DNA of 64,000 nucleotides, taken from contig CAVYZF010000021.1 in NCBI GenBank assembly GCA_963772955.1, positions 1-64,000 on the forward strand. Reading direction: 5' to 3'. Positions 41,358-50,506 of the stretch are shown piece after piece (positions within the stretch are counted from its first letter, which is position 1; every line of letters begins with the position of its first letter). A model generated the notes under the pieces. That model had not been told where the DNA came from. It made no database searches and saw only the letters and a program-made list of their open reading frames with translations. The DNA is from Gp6-AA40 sp963772955. GTDB taxonomy: Bacteria > Acidobacteriota > Vicinamibacteria > Vicinamibacterales > UBA2999. The translations under genes were made by a program, and so were the position numbers.

Positions 41358-43016
41358 TCAGCGGCGTGCGTCGGTCAGACGATGCCGCCGGAGGAGTGAG
41401 TAGAACTGACCACGTGGCAGGCCGAGCAGCCGCGCCGCCTGCGACTTGTTGTTCTTCGCATTGGCGAGCGCCTGACGAATCAGATCGCGCTCCACAGCTT
41501 CGAGGCTGACGCCACCGACGGGAAACGCATCTGCGAACTGCAGTGTCGAAGCCTGGGGCGCCGGTTTCGGCAACGGGGCGATCGAGATTGGAAGATGCTC
41601 GCTCGTCACCAGACCGCCTTCGCACAGGATCACCGCGCGCTCGATGGCGTTCCTCAACTCGCGAACGTTGCCCGGCCACGCGTGACGAACGAGCTGATCG
41701 CGCGCGTCCTCAGAGATTCCTGCTGACGGCCGGCCCACGCTTGTCCCAACCTCCTTCAGAAACGCGGCGGCAAGCAGCAGGATGTCGTCCGGCCGCTCAC
41801 GCAGTGGCGGCAGCGCAATCTCGAACACGCTGAGACGATAGTAGAGATCTTCGCGAAGTAGTCCGCGTTCCATCGCCGCGCGCGGATCGCGGTTGGTGGC
41901 CGCGAGCACACGTACATCTGCCTTGATCGTCCTGGTGCCGCCGAGCCGCTGAAACTCGCGCTCCTGCAGAACGCGCAGCAACTTTGCCTGCATCGCCGGC
42001 ACCATCTCTCCGACCTCGTCGAGAAAGAGCACGCCACCGGCGGCCTGTTCGATCTTTCCGGCGCGCGCGACGTTCGCGCCGGTGAACGCCCCGCGCTCGT
42101 AGCCAAAGAGCTCCGACTCGAGCAACTGCTCCGGCAGCGCCGCGCAATTCAAGGCGACGAACGGTCCACGCGCGCGCTGCGAGCCGCGATGGATGTAGCG
42201 GGCGACGACTTCCTTCCCCGTGCCCGACTCGCCGGTGATCAACACTGTGGTGTCGGTGCCCGAGACCTTCGCGGCATCGACGAGCACGCGCCTCCATTGC
42301 GCCGACTCACCCAGCGCACGGTGTCCGCCGCGATTCTCGAGCTCCTGTACGAGCGAGCTGACCCGCTCCTCGAGGATGCTCGCACGCTCCTGCGCACGAG
42401 CCGCGCGACCCGCCTCCTCGGCCAGACGCTCGTGTGCCAGCGCCAGGGCAATGTGATCCGCAATCCGCGTTGCCAGCTCCACATCGTCAGCACCATAGGC
42501 CGCCGGTTGGTCCATGCCGAACGAGATCGCTCCGATCGGCTCGCCCTTGATGCGCACCGGAGCGCGAAGCACGGAACGGAGCTTCATCCCCGCGAAGATG
42601 CGCGTCCAGGCCGGGCCGGGACGAAGCTCGACGTACTTCGGCTCCGCCACTTCGGGCGGTGTGACGAGCGCGCGCATGACGCCCTCTTCGACAATTGCGG
42701 CGTCGTAGACGATGAACGATCGCCAGTCGGGCCGAATCGCTTCGCTGTCGGTCGTGAATCGATAGACCGGGAGGTCGCCGACGTCGTAGTTCGACGCCAC
42801 GTGGATCTTCACGCCCATCCGATCCGGCGTGAGCAACGCGAGCGCGACGGTCACGTGAGGCACGACGTCCTGGATGACGTCGGACATCTGCGGGAAGACC
42901 GCGCGGATGTCGAGCGCGTTCGCGATCGTCTGCAGGAGCGTCTCGAGTTTCTCCGACTTGCGCCGCCTTTCCTGTTCGCGTGCGAACAGGCGCTCGTACT
43001 CCGTTGGCTCGGACAT
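41358..43016 (-). CDS. GAF-domain sigma-54 activator of the Fis/NtrC class
   Basis: The 552-residue protein has an N-terminal coiled coil and GAF domain (~20-200), a second coiled coil, an AAA+ domain and a Fis-type HTH. AAA+ motifs are GESGTGKEVVARYIH, the sigma-54-contacting GAFTGA loop (ELFGYERGAFTGA) and LFLDEVGEM. The HTH is IRQALANAKNNKSQAARLLG. The gene converges on pflA. With the sigma-54 promoter at 33053 it is the probable regulator of the serine-to-acetate operon. The GAF ligand is unknown; FhlA-like formate sensing is possible. Confidence 0.92.
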   Translation of the reverse strand: MSEPTEYERLFAREQERRRKSEKLETLLQTIANALDIRAVFPQMSDVIQDVVPHVTVALALLTPDRMGVKIHVASNYDVGDLPVYRFTTDSEAIRPDWRSFIVYDAAIVEEGVMRALVTPPEVAEPKYVELRPGPAWTRIFAGMKLRSVLRAPVRIKGEPIGAISFGMDQPAAYGADDVELATRIADHIALALAHERLAEEAGRAARAQERASILEERVSSLVQELENRGGHRALGESAQWRRVLVDAAKVSGTDTTVLITGESGTGKEVVARYIHRGSQRARGPFVALNCAALPEQLLESELFGYERGAFTGANVARAGKIEQAAGGVLFLDEVGEMVPAMQAKLLRVLQEREFQRLGGTRTIKADVRVLAATNRDPRAAMERGLLREDLYYRLSVFEIALPPLRERPDDILLLAAAFLKEVGTSVGRPSAGISEDARDQLVRHAWPGNVRELRNAIERAVILCEGGLVTSEHLPISIAPLPKPAPQASTLQFADAFPVGGVSLEAVERDLIRQALANAKNNKSQAARLLGLPRGQFYSLLRRHRLTDARR

Positions 43017-43175
43017 CGCCCGAGTCTAATCCGCGACCGACTGTTTGTCCGCTATCGAGCAGTTGTCCAGATCGAGTCAGTCTCACCGCAATCATCGCGC
43101 ACGCCTGAATCGGCACAAGTCACACGCTGACAGCGACTTCAGCCGTCGGAGACGACCCGGCTTCCCCGCAACGAG

Positions 43176-43454
43176 GTGGGAACGACGCCCGCAATACCGC
43201 TCCCCGTGACCCATCGAAACGTCGAAGCGTTGCTCGGCCGGCTGGCAACGGACCCCACCATGCGGAAGCGATTCGTTGACGACCCGGGCGGCGTGCTTCG
43301 CGAGCTCACCGAACAGGGCTACGAGCTGACGCCCGTCGAGATCGAGGCGCTGGCTTCGACCAACGGCGACGCCATCCGTTCGTTTGCCGACTCGCTCGAT
43401 CGCCGAATCCGCCGCGCCGCCGTCACCCCAGAATCAATCGCACCCGTCGAGTAA
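43176..43454 (+). CDS. NHLP-clan small protein (Os1348-like)
   Basis: The 92-residue protein starts at GTG; a GTG at 43206 is an alternative. The pattern NVEALLGRLATDPTMRKRFV, then DPGGVLRELTEQGYELTPVE, resembles nitrile-hydratase-like leader peptides of the NHLP clan, which guide RiPP-modifying enzymes. The C-terminus lacks a Cys/Ser/Thr-rich core, as in the Os1348 subgroup. No modifying enzyme is in view. Confidence 0.6.
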   Translation: MGTTPAIPLPVTHRNVEALLGRLATDPTMRKRFVDDPGGVLRELTEQGYELTPVEIEALASTNGDAIRSFADSLDRRIRRAAVTPESIAPVE

Positions 43455-43464
43455 GGAGACTCAC

Positions 43465-43701
43465 ATGCCTCGCATTCGCACGTTGTTCCTGCTGCACACG
43501 ATCGTCCCTGCCATCTTTGGCGTCTTCGGCGCGACCGAAGCGCATCACGTCATCGAATCACTCCTGAAGGGCGCGTACGACCCGGGCGTGATCACCTGCG
43601 TGCCCTACGCCGCTGTGGGCGCGCTTCTGGTCTCCGCCGTCTGGCGTGAGTTCAAACGAGAGGGCGCCAGCGCCAGAACGCTCGCCACCGCGCACCGCTG
43701 A
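43465..43701 (+). CDS. Small two-helix membrane protein
   Basis: The 78-residue protein starts at ATG with AAGGAG upstream. It has two hydrophobic helices (LFLLHTIVPAIFGVFGA and VPYAAVGALLVSAVW) and a basic tail. It follows the NHLP-like gene by 10 nt. Function unknown. Confidence 0.6.
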   Translation: MPRIRTLFLLHTIVPAIFGVFGATEAHHVIESLLKGAYDPGVITCVPYAAVGALLVSAVWREFKREGASARTLATAHR

Positions 43702-43740
43702 AACAGTGACATCAAAGCGCAAGCAGACAGGAGCACTGTC

Positions 43741-44913
43741 ATGAAGGCCATGGAAGCTGCAGTGATGCACGCGAAGGTCGAGATCAAGGGCACGTGCAGC
43801 GAGCGATTCGCGCCGGTCCGAGAAGCCTTTGCTCACAACCTCGAGTCTGGCCAGGACGTCGGGGCCTCCGTCGCGGTGTTCGTCGATGGTGAACCTGTCG
43901 TCGATCTCTGGGGCGGTCACTTCGACGGCACGTATACGCGGCCGTACGAGCGCGACACGATTGCGCAGGGCTACTCGTCGACGAAGACAGTCACCGGGTT
44001 GTGCGCGCTCTACCTTGCTGATCGCGGCGAGATCGATCTCGACGCACCTGTCGCGAAGTACTGGCCGGAGTTCGCCGCTGAAGGCAAAGGCGGCATCGTC
44101 GTCAAGCAGTTGCTCGGCCACACAGCCGCGTTGTGCGGCTGGGACGTGCCGATGACCTTCGACGACCTCTACGACTGGGAGAAGTCGACGACGCTGCTCG
44201 CGCGGCAGGCGCCGTTGTGGAAGCCGGGACGGACCAGCGGCTACCACGGCTACACGCAGGGCCACCTCGTTGGCGAAGTCGTCCGGCGCGTGACGGGTAA
44301 CACGATCGGACGCTTCCTGCAGGAAGAGATCGCGGGCCCGCTCGGCGTAGCTGAGGATTACTACATCGGCACTCCCGCGGAATGCGACCACCGAGTGTCG
44401 CTGCTGATTCAGGGGGCTCCGCAGGATCACCCAAACGGAAATCGATTCCACGATCTCTCGCTCTACAACCCTCATCCCACGCCGCAGGACACGTGGGCGC
44501 TCGAATGGCGGCGGGCGGAGCTGCCGGCCATGAACGGCCACGGCAACGCGCGCGGGCTGGCGACGATGCAATCGCTGCTGGCGTCGGGCGAGGCGAATGG
44601 CGTGCGGTTGATGTCGGATGCCGGCCGCGCACATGTGCTCGAACAGCAATCGGACGGCGAGGACCTCGTCATTGGCGCACCGTGTCGATGGGCGATGGGC
44701 TTTTCGCTCGAGACCTCGTACTTCCCCGGCGTGCCCGAGGGCGCACGCGCAGCCTGGTGGGCCGGGAATGGTGGCTCGATGGCGTTCATCGACCTCGACG
44801 CCAGGATGTCACTCGGGTTCTACCCGAACCGCTGGATCAGCGGACAACACGAAACTGATCGGGCTCGGAACTTGATTCAAGCGACCTATCAGTCGCTGAG
44901 GGTATCGCGATGA
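43741..44913 (+). CDS. Serine hydrolase of the beta-lactamase/EstB family
   Basis: The 390-residue class C beta-lactamase-like hydrolase has the nucleophile Ser and Lys in YSSTKTVTGL (S-x-x-K). A Tyr in SGYHGYTQG is the likely second catalytic motif, and WWAGNGGSMAFID is the family's third block. No signal peptide is visible, so it is probably a cytoplasmic esterase. AGGAG precedes the ATG. Its stop overlaps the ATG of a 26-codon frame. Confidence 0.9.
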   Translation: MKAMEAAVMHAKVEIKGTCSERFAPVREAFAHNLESGQDVGASVAVFVDGEPVVDLWGGHFDGTYTRPYERDTIAQGYSSTKTVTGLCALYLADRGEIDLDAPVAKYWPEFAAEGKGGIVVKQLLGHTAALCGWDVPMTFDDLYDWEKSTTLLARQAPLWKPGRTSGYHGYTQGHLVGEVVRRVTGNTIGRFLQEEIAGPLGVAEDYYIGTPAECDHRVSLLIQGAPQDHPNGNRFHDLSLYNPHPTPQDTWALEWRRAELPAMNGHGNARGLATMQSLLASGEANGVRLMSDAGRAHVLEQQSDGEDLVIGAPCRWAMGFSLETSYFPGVPEGARAAWWAGNGGSMAFIDLDARMSLGFYPNRWISGQHETDRARNLIQATYQSLRVSR

Positions 44914-44990
44914 CCGCCACTCAACTCGAAAACACCAAGGTCTCGAACGACGTCGCAATCCAGGGCCTCTTCGGGGAGAACCACGTATGA
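44910..44990 (+). CDS. 26-residue ORF coupled on both sides
   Basis: The short frame MTATQLENTKVSNDVAIQGL, ending FGENHV, starts in an ATGA overlap with the preceding hydrolase stop and ends in an ATGA overlap with the next gene's start. Double coupling and the absence of any gap suggest real translation, at least as a coupling peptide. It could also be the relic of a longer gene. Confidence 0.4.
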   Translation: MTATQLENTKVSNDVAIQGLFGENHV

Positions 44991-46099
44991 CATACGACCC
45001 ATTCGCTCGCGGCCCACACCCAGTCGGCGTGCGCACCATCGAGCTTCATGATGCAGCGTTGTCGCCACGTCCTGTGCCGACAGAAATCTGGTATCCAGCA
45101 ACGAATCGCTTCGCCGGCAGGGATCTCGACGAGGCCAACTGGGATCGATACACCGCTGCACCTGGACTCCCAGCGATGACGCAGCAGGCCATCAGAGATG
45201 CCGACGCCGCCGTTGGTACGTATCCGCTCTTCATGTACTTCCACGGCGGATACGGTCAGCGGCGTGAGGCGTCGCATCTCTGCACACACCTCGCGAGCCA
45301 TGGCTACGTCGCGGCGTCCGCGAACTTTCCCGGCGACAACATGGTCGATCTGATCCCGGTTGACGGCGCCGAAGCGACTGTTGCGAAAACGCCTGTGGAC
45401 GAATCCGCGAAACGCCGCCCATCACAGGCGTCACGCTTCATCGATCTGCTACTGGGAGGGTCGGTCCCAGGGATACACCTCGACGCCAATCGTATCGGTG
45501 CCAGTGGAATATCGATGGGCGGCTACACGGCGCTTGCAATCAACTCACGCGATCCGCGGCTTCGGGCGACGTTTCCGATGTGCCCGATGTTTGGCGACCG
45601 CAGCTTGTTGCCGCAGGTTCGACGCCTGCAGACACTTCTGAGGGTGGACAACTGGCTCAGTCAGGTGCCGACGCTCTTACTGACAGGCGAGATGGATCCG
45701 CTCGTCAACGTCGAAGACATCAGGCTTCTCTACACAAAGATCGCGTCACCGAAGCAGCTCGTCGTATTGCGCAAGGCGGGACATATGCATTTCGCCGACA
45801 ACGCGGAGTTCGGCCACGAGTGGTTCCGCAAGGGATATCTCAGTGGCTCGTGGCCCGATCCGGAGATTGATGGGATCGCGCTCGGCACCGCGATGCGCCC
45901 GTTTGCGGAGCTCTGCACCGAAGCACAGTCGGGCGCCACCGTGCGCGGCTTGTGCCTTGCGCACATGGACGCTCACCTCAAGGACAACGCCGATGCGGTG
46001 GTATTTCTGAACGGTGATCTCTCGCGCACACTCGGTGCAAGGCTCGGCGTCGAAATCGATGTCCTCACGGAAACCGACGTACGCTCAGTCGCGGGATAA
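44987..46099 (+). CDS. Alpha/beta-hydrolase (dienelactone/PAF-acetylhydrolase-like)
   Basis: The 370-residue protein has the oxyanion region YPLFMYFHGGYGQRRE, nucleophile elbow RIGASGISMGGYTALA, acid residue region LLLTGEMDPLVN and the His in KAGHMHF. It resembles platelet-activating-factor acetylhydrolase or chlorophyllase-type esterases. No leader is seen. It is coupled to the upstream 26-residue frame and probably forms an operon with the EstB-like hydrolase. Confidence 0.88.
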   Translation: MTYDPFARGPHPVGVRTIELHDAALSPRPVPTEIWYPATNRFAGRDLDEANWDRYTAAPGLPAMTQQAIRDADAAVGTYPLFMYFHGGYGQRREASHLCTHLASHGYVAASANFPGDNMVDLIPVDGAEATVAKTPVDESAKRRPSQASRFIDLLLGGSVPGIHLDANRIGASGISMGGYTALAINSRDPRLRATFPMCPMFGDRSLLPQVRRLQTLLRVDNWLSQVPTLLLTGEMDPLVNVEDIRLLYTKIASPKQLVVLRKAGHMHFADNAEFGHEWFRKGYLSGSWPDPEIDGIALGTAMRPFAELCTEAQSGATVRGLCLAHMDAHLKDNADAVVFLNGDLSRTLGARLGVEIDVLTETDVRSVAG

Positions 46100-46110
46100 G
46101 GCGTGCCGGC

Positions 46111-47013
46111 TTGGCTAGCCCTTGCCTCCTGGTGAGCATCGCGCTGCTGGTGGCCGCAGGTGCCGCTGGCGCGCAGGAACTCGAGCCGCGGGCGTATTCG
46201 CCAGCGCCCGTGGGAACGACCTTCGTGATTGGAGGCATCGGCCGCTCGCAGGGTGCGATCCTCCTCGACCCGTCGCTCGACGTGAATCATGTGGAGGGCG
46301 ATCTCTGGGTCGCCACCATCGGTGCGGGCCGCGTCTTCGGGATCGCCGGACAACAGGCTCGCATGCTCGCGGTGTTCCCACTCGCGTGGGGCGCGATTAC
46401 CGGCGACGTCGGTCAGCAGGCGCAGCGCCAGGATCTCGCTGGACTCGTCGACCCGAGGTTCAAGCTCTCGATCGCGCTCCGCGGTGCGCCTGCGCTCTCG
46501 CCCGCTGAATTCGCACGCGCGCCACGCCCGGTCGTCGTGGGCGCGAGCATCACGATCGTTCCGCCGATCGGACAGTACAAATCCACACAACTGGTGAATC
46601 TTGGATACAACCGCTGGGCCTTCAAACCTGAGGCCGGTGTGTCGCATCAGGTCGGGCGCTGGACGTTTGACGTGTATGCAGGAGTCTGGCTCTTCACCGT
46701 AAACGATGAGTACTTCCCTGGAGATACGCACCGGCGACAAGACCCGGTCGTCGCCTGGCAGACGCACATCAGCTACGCACTTCCTCGTCGAACGTGGGTT
46801 GCGTTCAACGGGACCTGGTTCGCCGGCGGCCAAACGAGCGTCGAACGCACCGCGAGCCCGGACGAACAGCGTAACAGTCGCTTCGGGCTCACGTTTTCCG
46901 TGCCCGCGTCCGGCCAGCAGTCGATCAAGTTCGTCTACAGCACGGGCGCGACGACGCGACGCGGGAACGACTTCAACACCTTCAATGTGACATGGCAGCT
47001 CGTGTGGTTTTGA
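46111..47013 (+). CDS. Outer-membrane transporter of the MetA-phenol-degradation family
   Basis: The 300-residue protein starts at TTG; the signal peptide is LLVSIALLVAAGAAGAQE. The rest is a predicted beta barrel with alternating strands (VGTTFVIGGIGRSQGAIL, PVVVGASITIVPPIGQYKS, NRWAFKPEAGVSHQVGRWTF, DVYAGVWLF) and a terminal aromatic (LVWF). This matches the phenol meta-pathway transporter family. It may admit substrates for the two hydrolases upstream. Confidence 0.8.
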   Translation: MASPCLLVSIALLVAAGAAGAQELEPRAYSPAPVGTTFVIGGIGRSQGAILLDPSLDVNHVEGDLWVATIGAGRVFGIAGQQARMLAVFPLAWGAITGDVGQQAQRQDLAGLVDPRFKLSIALRGAPALSPAEFARAPRPVVVGASITIVPPIGQYKSTQLVNLGYNRWAFKPEAGVSHQVGRWTFDVYAGVWLFTVNDEYFPGDTHRRQDPVVAWQTHISYALPRRTWVAFNGTWFAGGQTSVERTASPDEQRNSRFGLTFSVPASGQQSIKFVYSTGATTRRGNDFNTFNVTWQLVWF

Positions 47014-47039
47014 AGTGGAGAGTGTCTAATTGATAGGTC

Positions 47040-48131
47040 ATGCCCGCCATCGTCGCCGGCCACGTCACCGCGTTCTTTCTGTTCGACGCTGCAGAGGTCA
47101 TCGATCTCGCGGCGGCTGGCTCGCTGATCGGCGGTGCCAGTCGTGCGCGGCTGACACCAAAGACGACGACCCCGTCGTACGTGCAGTACGAACAACCACC
47201 GCTGACGATCGACGGCGGCGCGATCGGTCTGTCTGAGTCGCTTGGCTTCACTGTTCGCTTCAAGCTGTTCGACTACGGGGTGGTGTCGGTGGCGCTCACG
47301 CGAGCGCTCCCGGACACGTGGAGCGAGCTCGTGAACAGCGGCATCGCATTGCAGGACGATCCGCGTCTTCTGGCATCCTGCGAGTCACTGTGTCGCGCTC
47401 TGATGACCAGGCTGCGACCGGCGATGACGTCACCGCGTGACGACCTGGTCGCCGAGGACTACCTCGTCTTCTCGATCACCGCGCTCGAGAACCGGCCGAC
47501 AGCGCCAACGCTGATCGAACACCATGGCGATGACATCGCTCGCCTGCTGCGCGGCGAGCGGGAGACGCTGAGCCGGGAAGAGCGCGACGAAGTGCTCCGG
47601 CACCACATCTCGTATTTCGAGCACGACCTGCTGGTGCCAACGTGGAATGCGGCATTCGTCTACGACAACGAGAGCGGCGCGCAAGCGGCGTCGGAGATCT
47701 TCGAGTTCGCCAACTCACAGCTCCTCGAGTTTCGCTACTACGACGCACTGCTCGCCCGTGAGCTCTCTCGCATCTATGCAGACCTGCAAACGCCCGCGTG
47801 GTTCAGAGGCTGGGGCGGGCGCCGCTACACTCGCGCCGCACAGCAGGTCCACGCGCTGTTCATCGATGTCAACGATTTGACCGATCGCGCGGAGAACGCG
47901 CTGAGGGTGGCCGGCGACATCTACACGGCGCGCGTGCTCACGCTGACCGGTTCGCGTCTCGGGCTGGATCAGTGGAAGGCCAACGTGCAGGACAAGCTGA
48001 AGACGCTCGACGACATCTACCGGTTCGCGGTCGAGCAGACGGGCATGGCGCGCGGTGAGACGCTGGAGCTGATGATCGTCCTCATCCTGGTCTTCGAGCT
48101 GATCCTTTTCTTCATGGGCATCATGCGCTAA
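47040..48131 (+). CDS. RMD1/DUF155-like protein with C-terminal membrane anchor
   Basis: The 363-residue protein has the order seen in RMD1/YagE relatives: LFDYGVVSVAL, EDYLVFSITAL, EVLRHHISYFEHDLLVP, ASEIFEFANSQLLEFRYYDA. A long helix precedes a single C-terminal TM (LELMIVLILVFELILFFMGI). In mitochondria, relatives organise ribosome sites; the bacterial role is unknown. Its stop overlaps the convergent MBL gene by 4 nt. Confidence 0.65.
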   Translation: MPAIVAGHVTAFFLFDAAEVIDLAAAGSLIGGASRARLTPKTTTPSYVQYEQPPLTIDGGAIGLSESLGFTVRFKLFDYGVVSVALTRALPDTWSELVNSGIALQDDPRLLASCESLCRALMTRLRPAMTSPRDDLVAEDYLVFSITALENRPTAPTLIEHHGDDIARLLRGERETLSREERDEVLRHHISYFEHDLLVPTWNAAFVYDNESGAQAASEIFEFANSQLLEFRYYDALLARELSRIYADLQTPAWFRGWGGRRYTRAAQQVHALFIDVNDLTDRAENALRVAGDIYTARVLTLTGSRLGLDQWKANVQDKLKTLDDIYRFAVEQTGMARGETLELMIVLILVFELILFFMGIMR

Positions 48132-49069
48132 GGCTGCGGCACGCGTTTCGTGCCGCTGAGCTCGGCCTCGGTCTCGAGCACGTTGCTCTTCGCGAGAGGC
48201 TCGGCAAATTCCCACCGGCCGAATTTCTCTTTCAGCTTTGGCACTACTGACTGGGTGAGCGCTTCGCCTCTCCTTTCCTGAGCCCGCGCGTCGGTGATAA
48301 GTGCACGGAGCGTCGTCAGATACTCACGGAACGCGACGACGTCGTTCGCATTGCCGACATCGCCATGCCCCGGAACGAAGGTGTAGTTGGGGACGTTCAT
48401 CGCCGCGATCGCATCGAGCGTCTCGACCCATTGACCGGTCGATGCGTCGATCAGGTTCGGCAGCATGTTGTGCCAGAAGAGGTCACCGAGGAATGCGACC
48501 TTCGCATCGGGAACGAACACGATCGAGTCACCACCTGTATGCCCGGGGAAGCTGCGCACGTAGATGGCGCGCGAGCCGAGATAGAGATGGCTCGCGGCCT
48601 CGTAGTCGACACTCGGCGCCACGAGCGATTCCGTCTGCGCTTTCAGTTCCGGTGTCAGGAAGTCGCCGATCAGCCTGAGGTTCTCGGAGTGGATCCAGCC
48701 TCTGACGTTGCGCTGCGCGAGGATGCCAGCGCCCTGGTTCGCAAAGACACGGTTCCCGGCGACGTGATCGATGTGGTAGTGCGTGTTGATCACGTACTTC
48801 ACCGGCAGTTTCGTGCGCTCCTGGATCGCCGCCAGGAGCTGTTTCGCGGCGTCCTCGCTGAAAAAGGTGTCGATGACAACAACGCCATCGTCACCGATGA
48901 CGAAGCCCGCATTCGCTGCCGCTGGACTCGTCGCCTTCGGGTTGTCGATCGCCGCCCAGGCATTCGGGCCAACGTGTTTCAACGTGAACGGTGGTTCGGG
49001 CGACCGTTGAGCGCAACTAGCCCAGACAGTGCAGAGGGCAATGATGGAAGACCAGATGATGCGATGCAT
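48128..49069 (-). CDS. Secreted MBL-fold metallo-hydrolase
   Basis: The 313-residue protein has a signal peptide (IIWSSIIALCTVWASCA, possibly a lipoprotein at Cys19). The dinuclear metal motif is NTHYHIDHVAG (H-x-H-x-D-H), with later ligands in FPGHTGGDSIVF (His), VAFLGDLFW (Asp) and VPGHGDVG (His). This is the QuiP/cyclase-like MBL branch rather than a classical beta-lactamase. It follows the metalloprotease gene and may be co-transcribed. Confidence 0.9.
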   Translation of the reverse strand: MHRIIWSSIIALCTVWASCAQRSPEPPFTLKHVGPNAWAAIDNPKATSPAAANAGFVIGDDGVVVIDTFFSEDAAKQLLAAIQERTKLPVKYVINTHYHIDHVAGNRVFANQGAGILAQRNVRGWIHSENLRLIGDFLTPELKAQTESLVAPSVDYEAASHLYLGSRAIYVRSFPGHTGGDSIVFVPDAKVAFLGDLFWHNMLPNLIDASTGQWVETLDAIAAMNVPNYTFVPGHGDVGNANDVVAFREYLTTLRALITDARAQERRGEALTQSVVPKLKEKFGRWEFAEPLAKSNVLETEAELSGTKRVPQP

Positions 49070-49117
49070 CGCGCTCGTATTTCGACGCTCCGCACCGCCT
49101 GGCGGCCTTGAACGGTC

Positions 49118-49813
49118 CTACGACGCAGGAGACATCGTCAAGCGGTGCCGGATCGCGGCGACTTCGGCCGGACGCAGAGCCCAGTCGTTTGCGCGGCTCG
49201 TCTGCAGTTCATCTGGCGACCAGAGCTCGCGCATCAACCCCACTGCGCTGTGCGTGTTGGTCGCCAGCAGGAGGTGCCCTATCTCGTGAGCGATCGTCCG
49301 ACCGAGGAGCGTGGGGTGGTCGATGTCGAGACGACGCACAAGGTCGAGGACCCGATCGACGTAGACCGTGGCCAGCACGCCCGTGCCCTTCTGCGCGTCG
49401 ATCAGAGCATCGCCCAGGCATCGGGTATCAAGGCTTCCGCCCTGCGGTGCGCGCACCAATCGCACCAGGCGCTCCGTCGGCAACGGGGGCGTGTTGCATT
49501 CGCCGGGTCCGCACACCTTCCAGACGACGCTGACCGATGCCGCGGCGAACGTGGCCTCCGCCACATTGAGCGCGGCGCCGAGTGCTTCCGACGTGACTTC
49601 AGACGATCGGTACACCCGCACCTTCACGGGCCGCGATGGTAGCGGCGGATGGAGAGGATCGAGGACGACGGCGTCCTCGTTCATCGACGTGGTGACGGGC
49701 GCGGTCTCCAGAGGTCCGCCCGCGGCAGGAAGAGCGATCAGATGATGGGCGATCGCGCTGACGAATACGACGACCAGACACACGTTGGCGCGCATGGCGA
49801 AGGATCGAAACAT
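49118..49813 (-). CDS. Secreted zinc metalloprotease-like protein
   Basis: The 231-residue protein has an N-terminal signal (ANVCLVVVFVSAIAHHLIAL) and a metzincin-like zinc motif RTIAHEIGHLLLATNTHS: H-E-x-x-H with a third His six residues later. VGLMRELWSP follows, resembling a Met-turn (LM). Two Cys pairs may form disulfides. Similar short proteins are frequent in Acidobacteriota and are uncharacterised. Confidence 0.8.
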   Translation of the reverse strand: MFRSFAMRANVCLVVVFVSAIAHHLIALPAAGGPLETAPVTTSMNEDAVVLDPLHPPLPSRPVKVRVYRSSEVTSEALGAALNVAEATFAAASVSVVWKVCGPGECNTPPLPTERLVRLVRAPQGGSLDTRCLGDALIDAQKGTGVLATVYVDRVLDLVRRLDIDHPTLLGRTIAHEIGHLLLATNTHSAVGLMRELWSPDELQTSRANDWALRPAEVAAIRHRLTMSPAS

Positions 49814-49970
49814 CGCAACGATCCCCGGGCAATGGGTACGGCCGCGATCGCCGCGGTTGGTATCAACGCCTCAAGGCAGGGTCGAGTTCACGCCTGGATG
49901 ACGCAGGGCCTCAAAGTCAGTGCCCGGGTGGTCGACGATGCCCGTCGGTACCAGCGCTCGTCACCGGAGA

Positions 49971-50222
49971 ATGAGGGGAGAATGGCGGGCAACGAGTGAG
50001 GACAACGAAAGGTTGAAGCCGGAACGGTCGACGACGAGCCGGCGTTTACTTCTCGCCGGAGTCGCATGCATCTTCGGTGGCGAGGCGTTGTGCGTTCTGG
50101 GGCCGCTGAAGTACGAGCACGTCGTCCATGCGGTGTGCCACACCGTCCTTTACGCTGGCATCGGATGTTGGTGCCTTGGAGTCGTCCTCTATCTTCGCGG
50201 CCAGTCACGCGCCGGCCAGTAG
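49971..50222 (+). CDS. Small two-helix membrane protein
   Basis: The ~83-residue frame has two hydrophobic helices (RRLLLAGVACIFGGEALCVL and HTVLYAGIGCWCLGVVLYLR). The start is uncertain (ATG 49971, or further in). Function unknown. Cys-containing helices are notable. Confidence 0.45.
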   Translation: MRGEWRATSEDNERLKPERSTTSRRLLLAGVACIFGGEALCVLGPLKYEHVVHAVCHTVLYAGIGCWCLGVVLYLRGQSRAGQ

Positions 50223-50248
50223 ACAGTTTTCTCTCCTGCGACACTCAA

Positions 50249-50506
50249 ATGCTGTACATGGTCATAGAGACATTTCGAGGCGGGGATCCACTTCCGGTGT
50301 ACCGGCGATTTCGAGATCACGGGCGCCTCATGCCGGAAGGGATCGACTACCGTGGCAGTTGGGTCACTGACGACTTACGCCAGTGCTTCCAGATCATGGA
50401 GTGCCAGGATCGACGCCTGCTCGATGAGTGGATAGCGAACTGGGATGACGTCACCGACTTCGAGGTCATTCCAGTCATCACTTCCGCAGAAGCCTCCGCA
50501 GCCCTA
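50249..50506 (+). pseudogene. DUF3303 protein interrupted by IS630 four codons before its end
   Basis: The frame MLYMVIETFRGGDPLPVYRR, then RGSWVTDDLRQCFQIMECQD and VIPVITSAEASAAL, is a DUF3303 protein (~90 residues). At 50506 an IS630-family element interrupts it. Joining 50506 to 51520 restores CTA GCG GCG CGA CTC TAA, the natural end. As it stands the protein reads about 28 foreign residues into the IS, so it may still fold. Confidence 0.85.
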
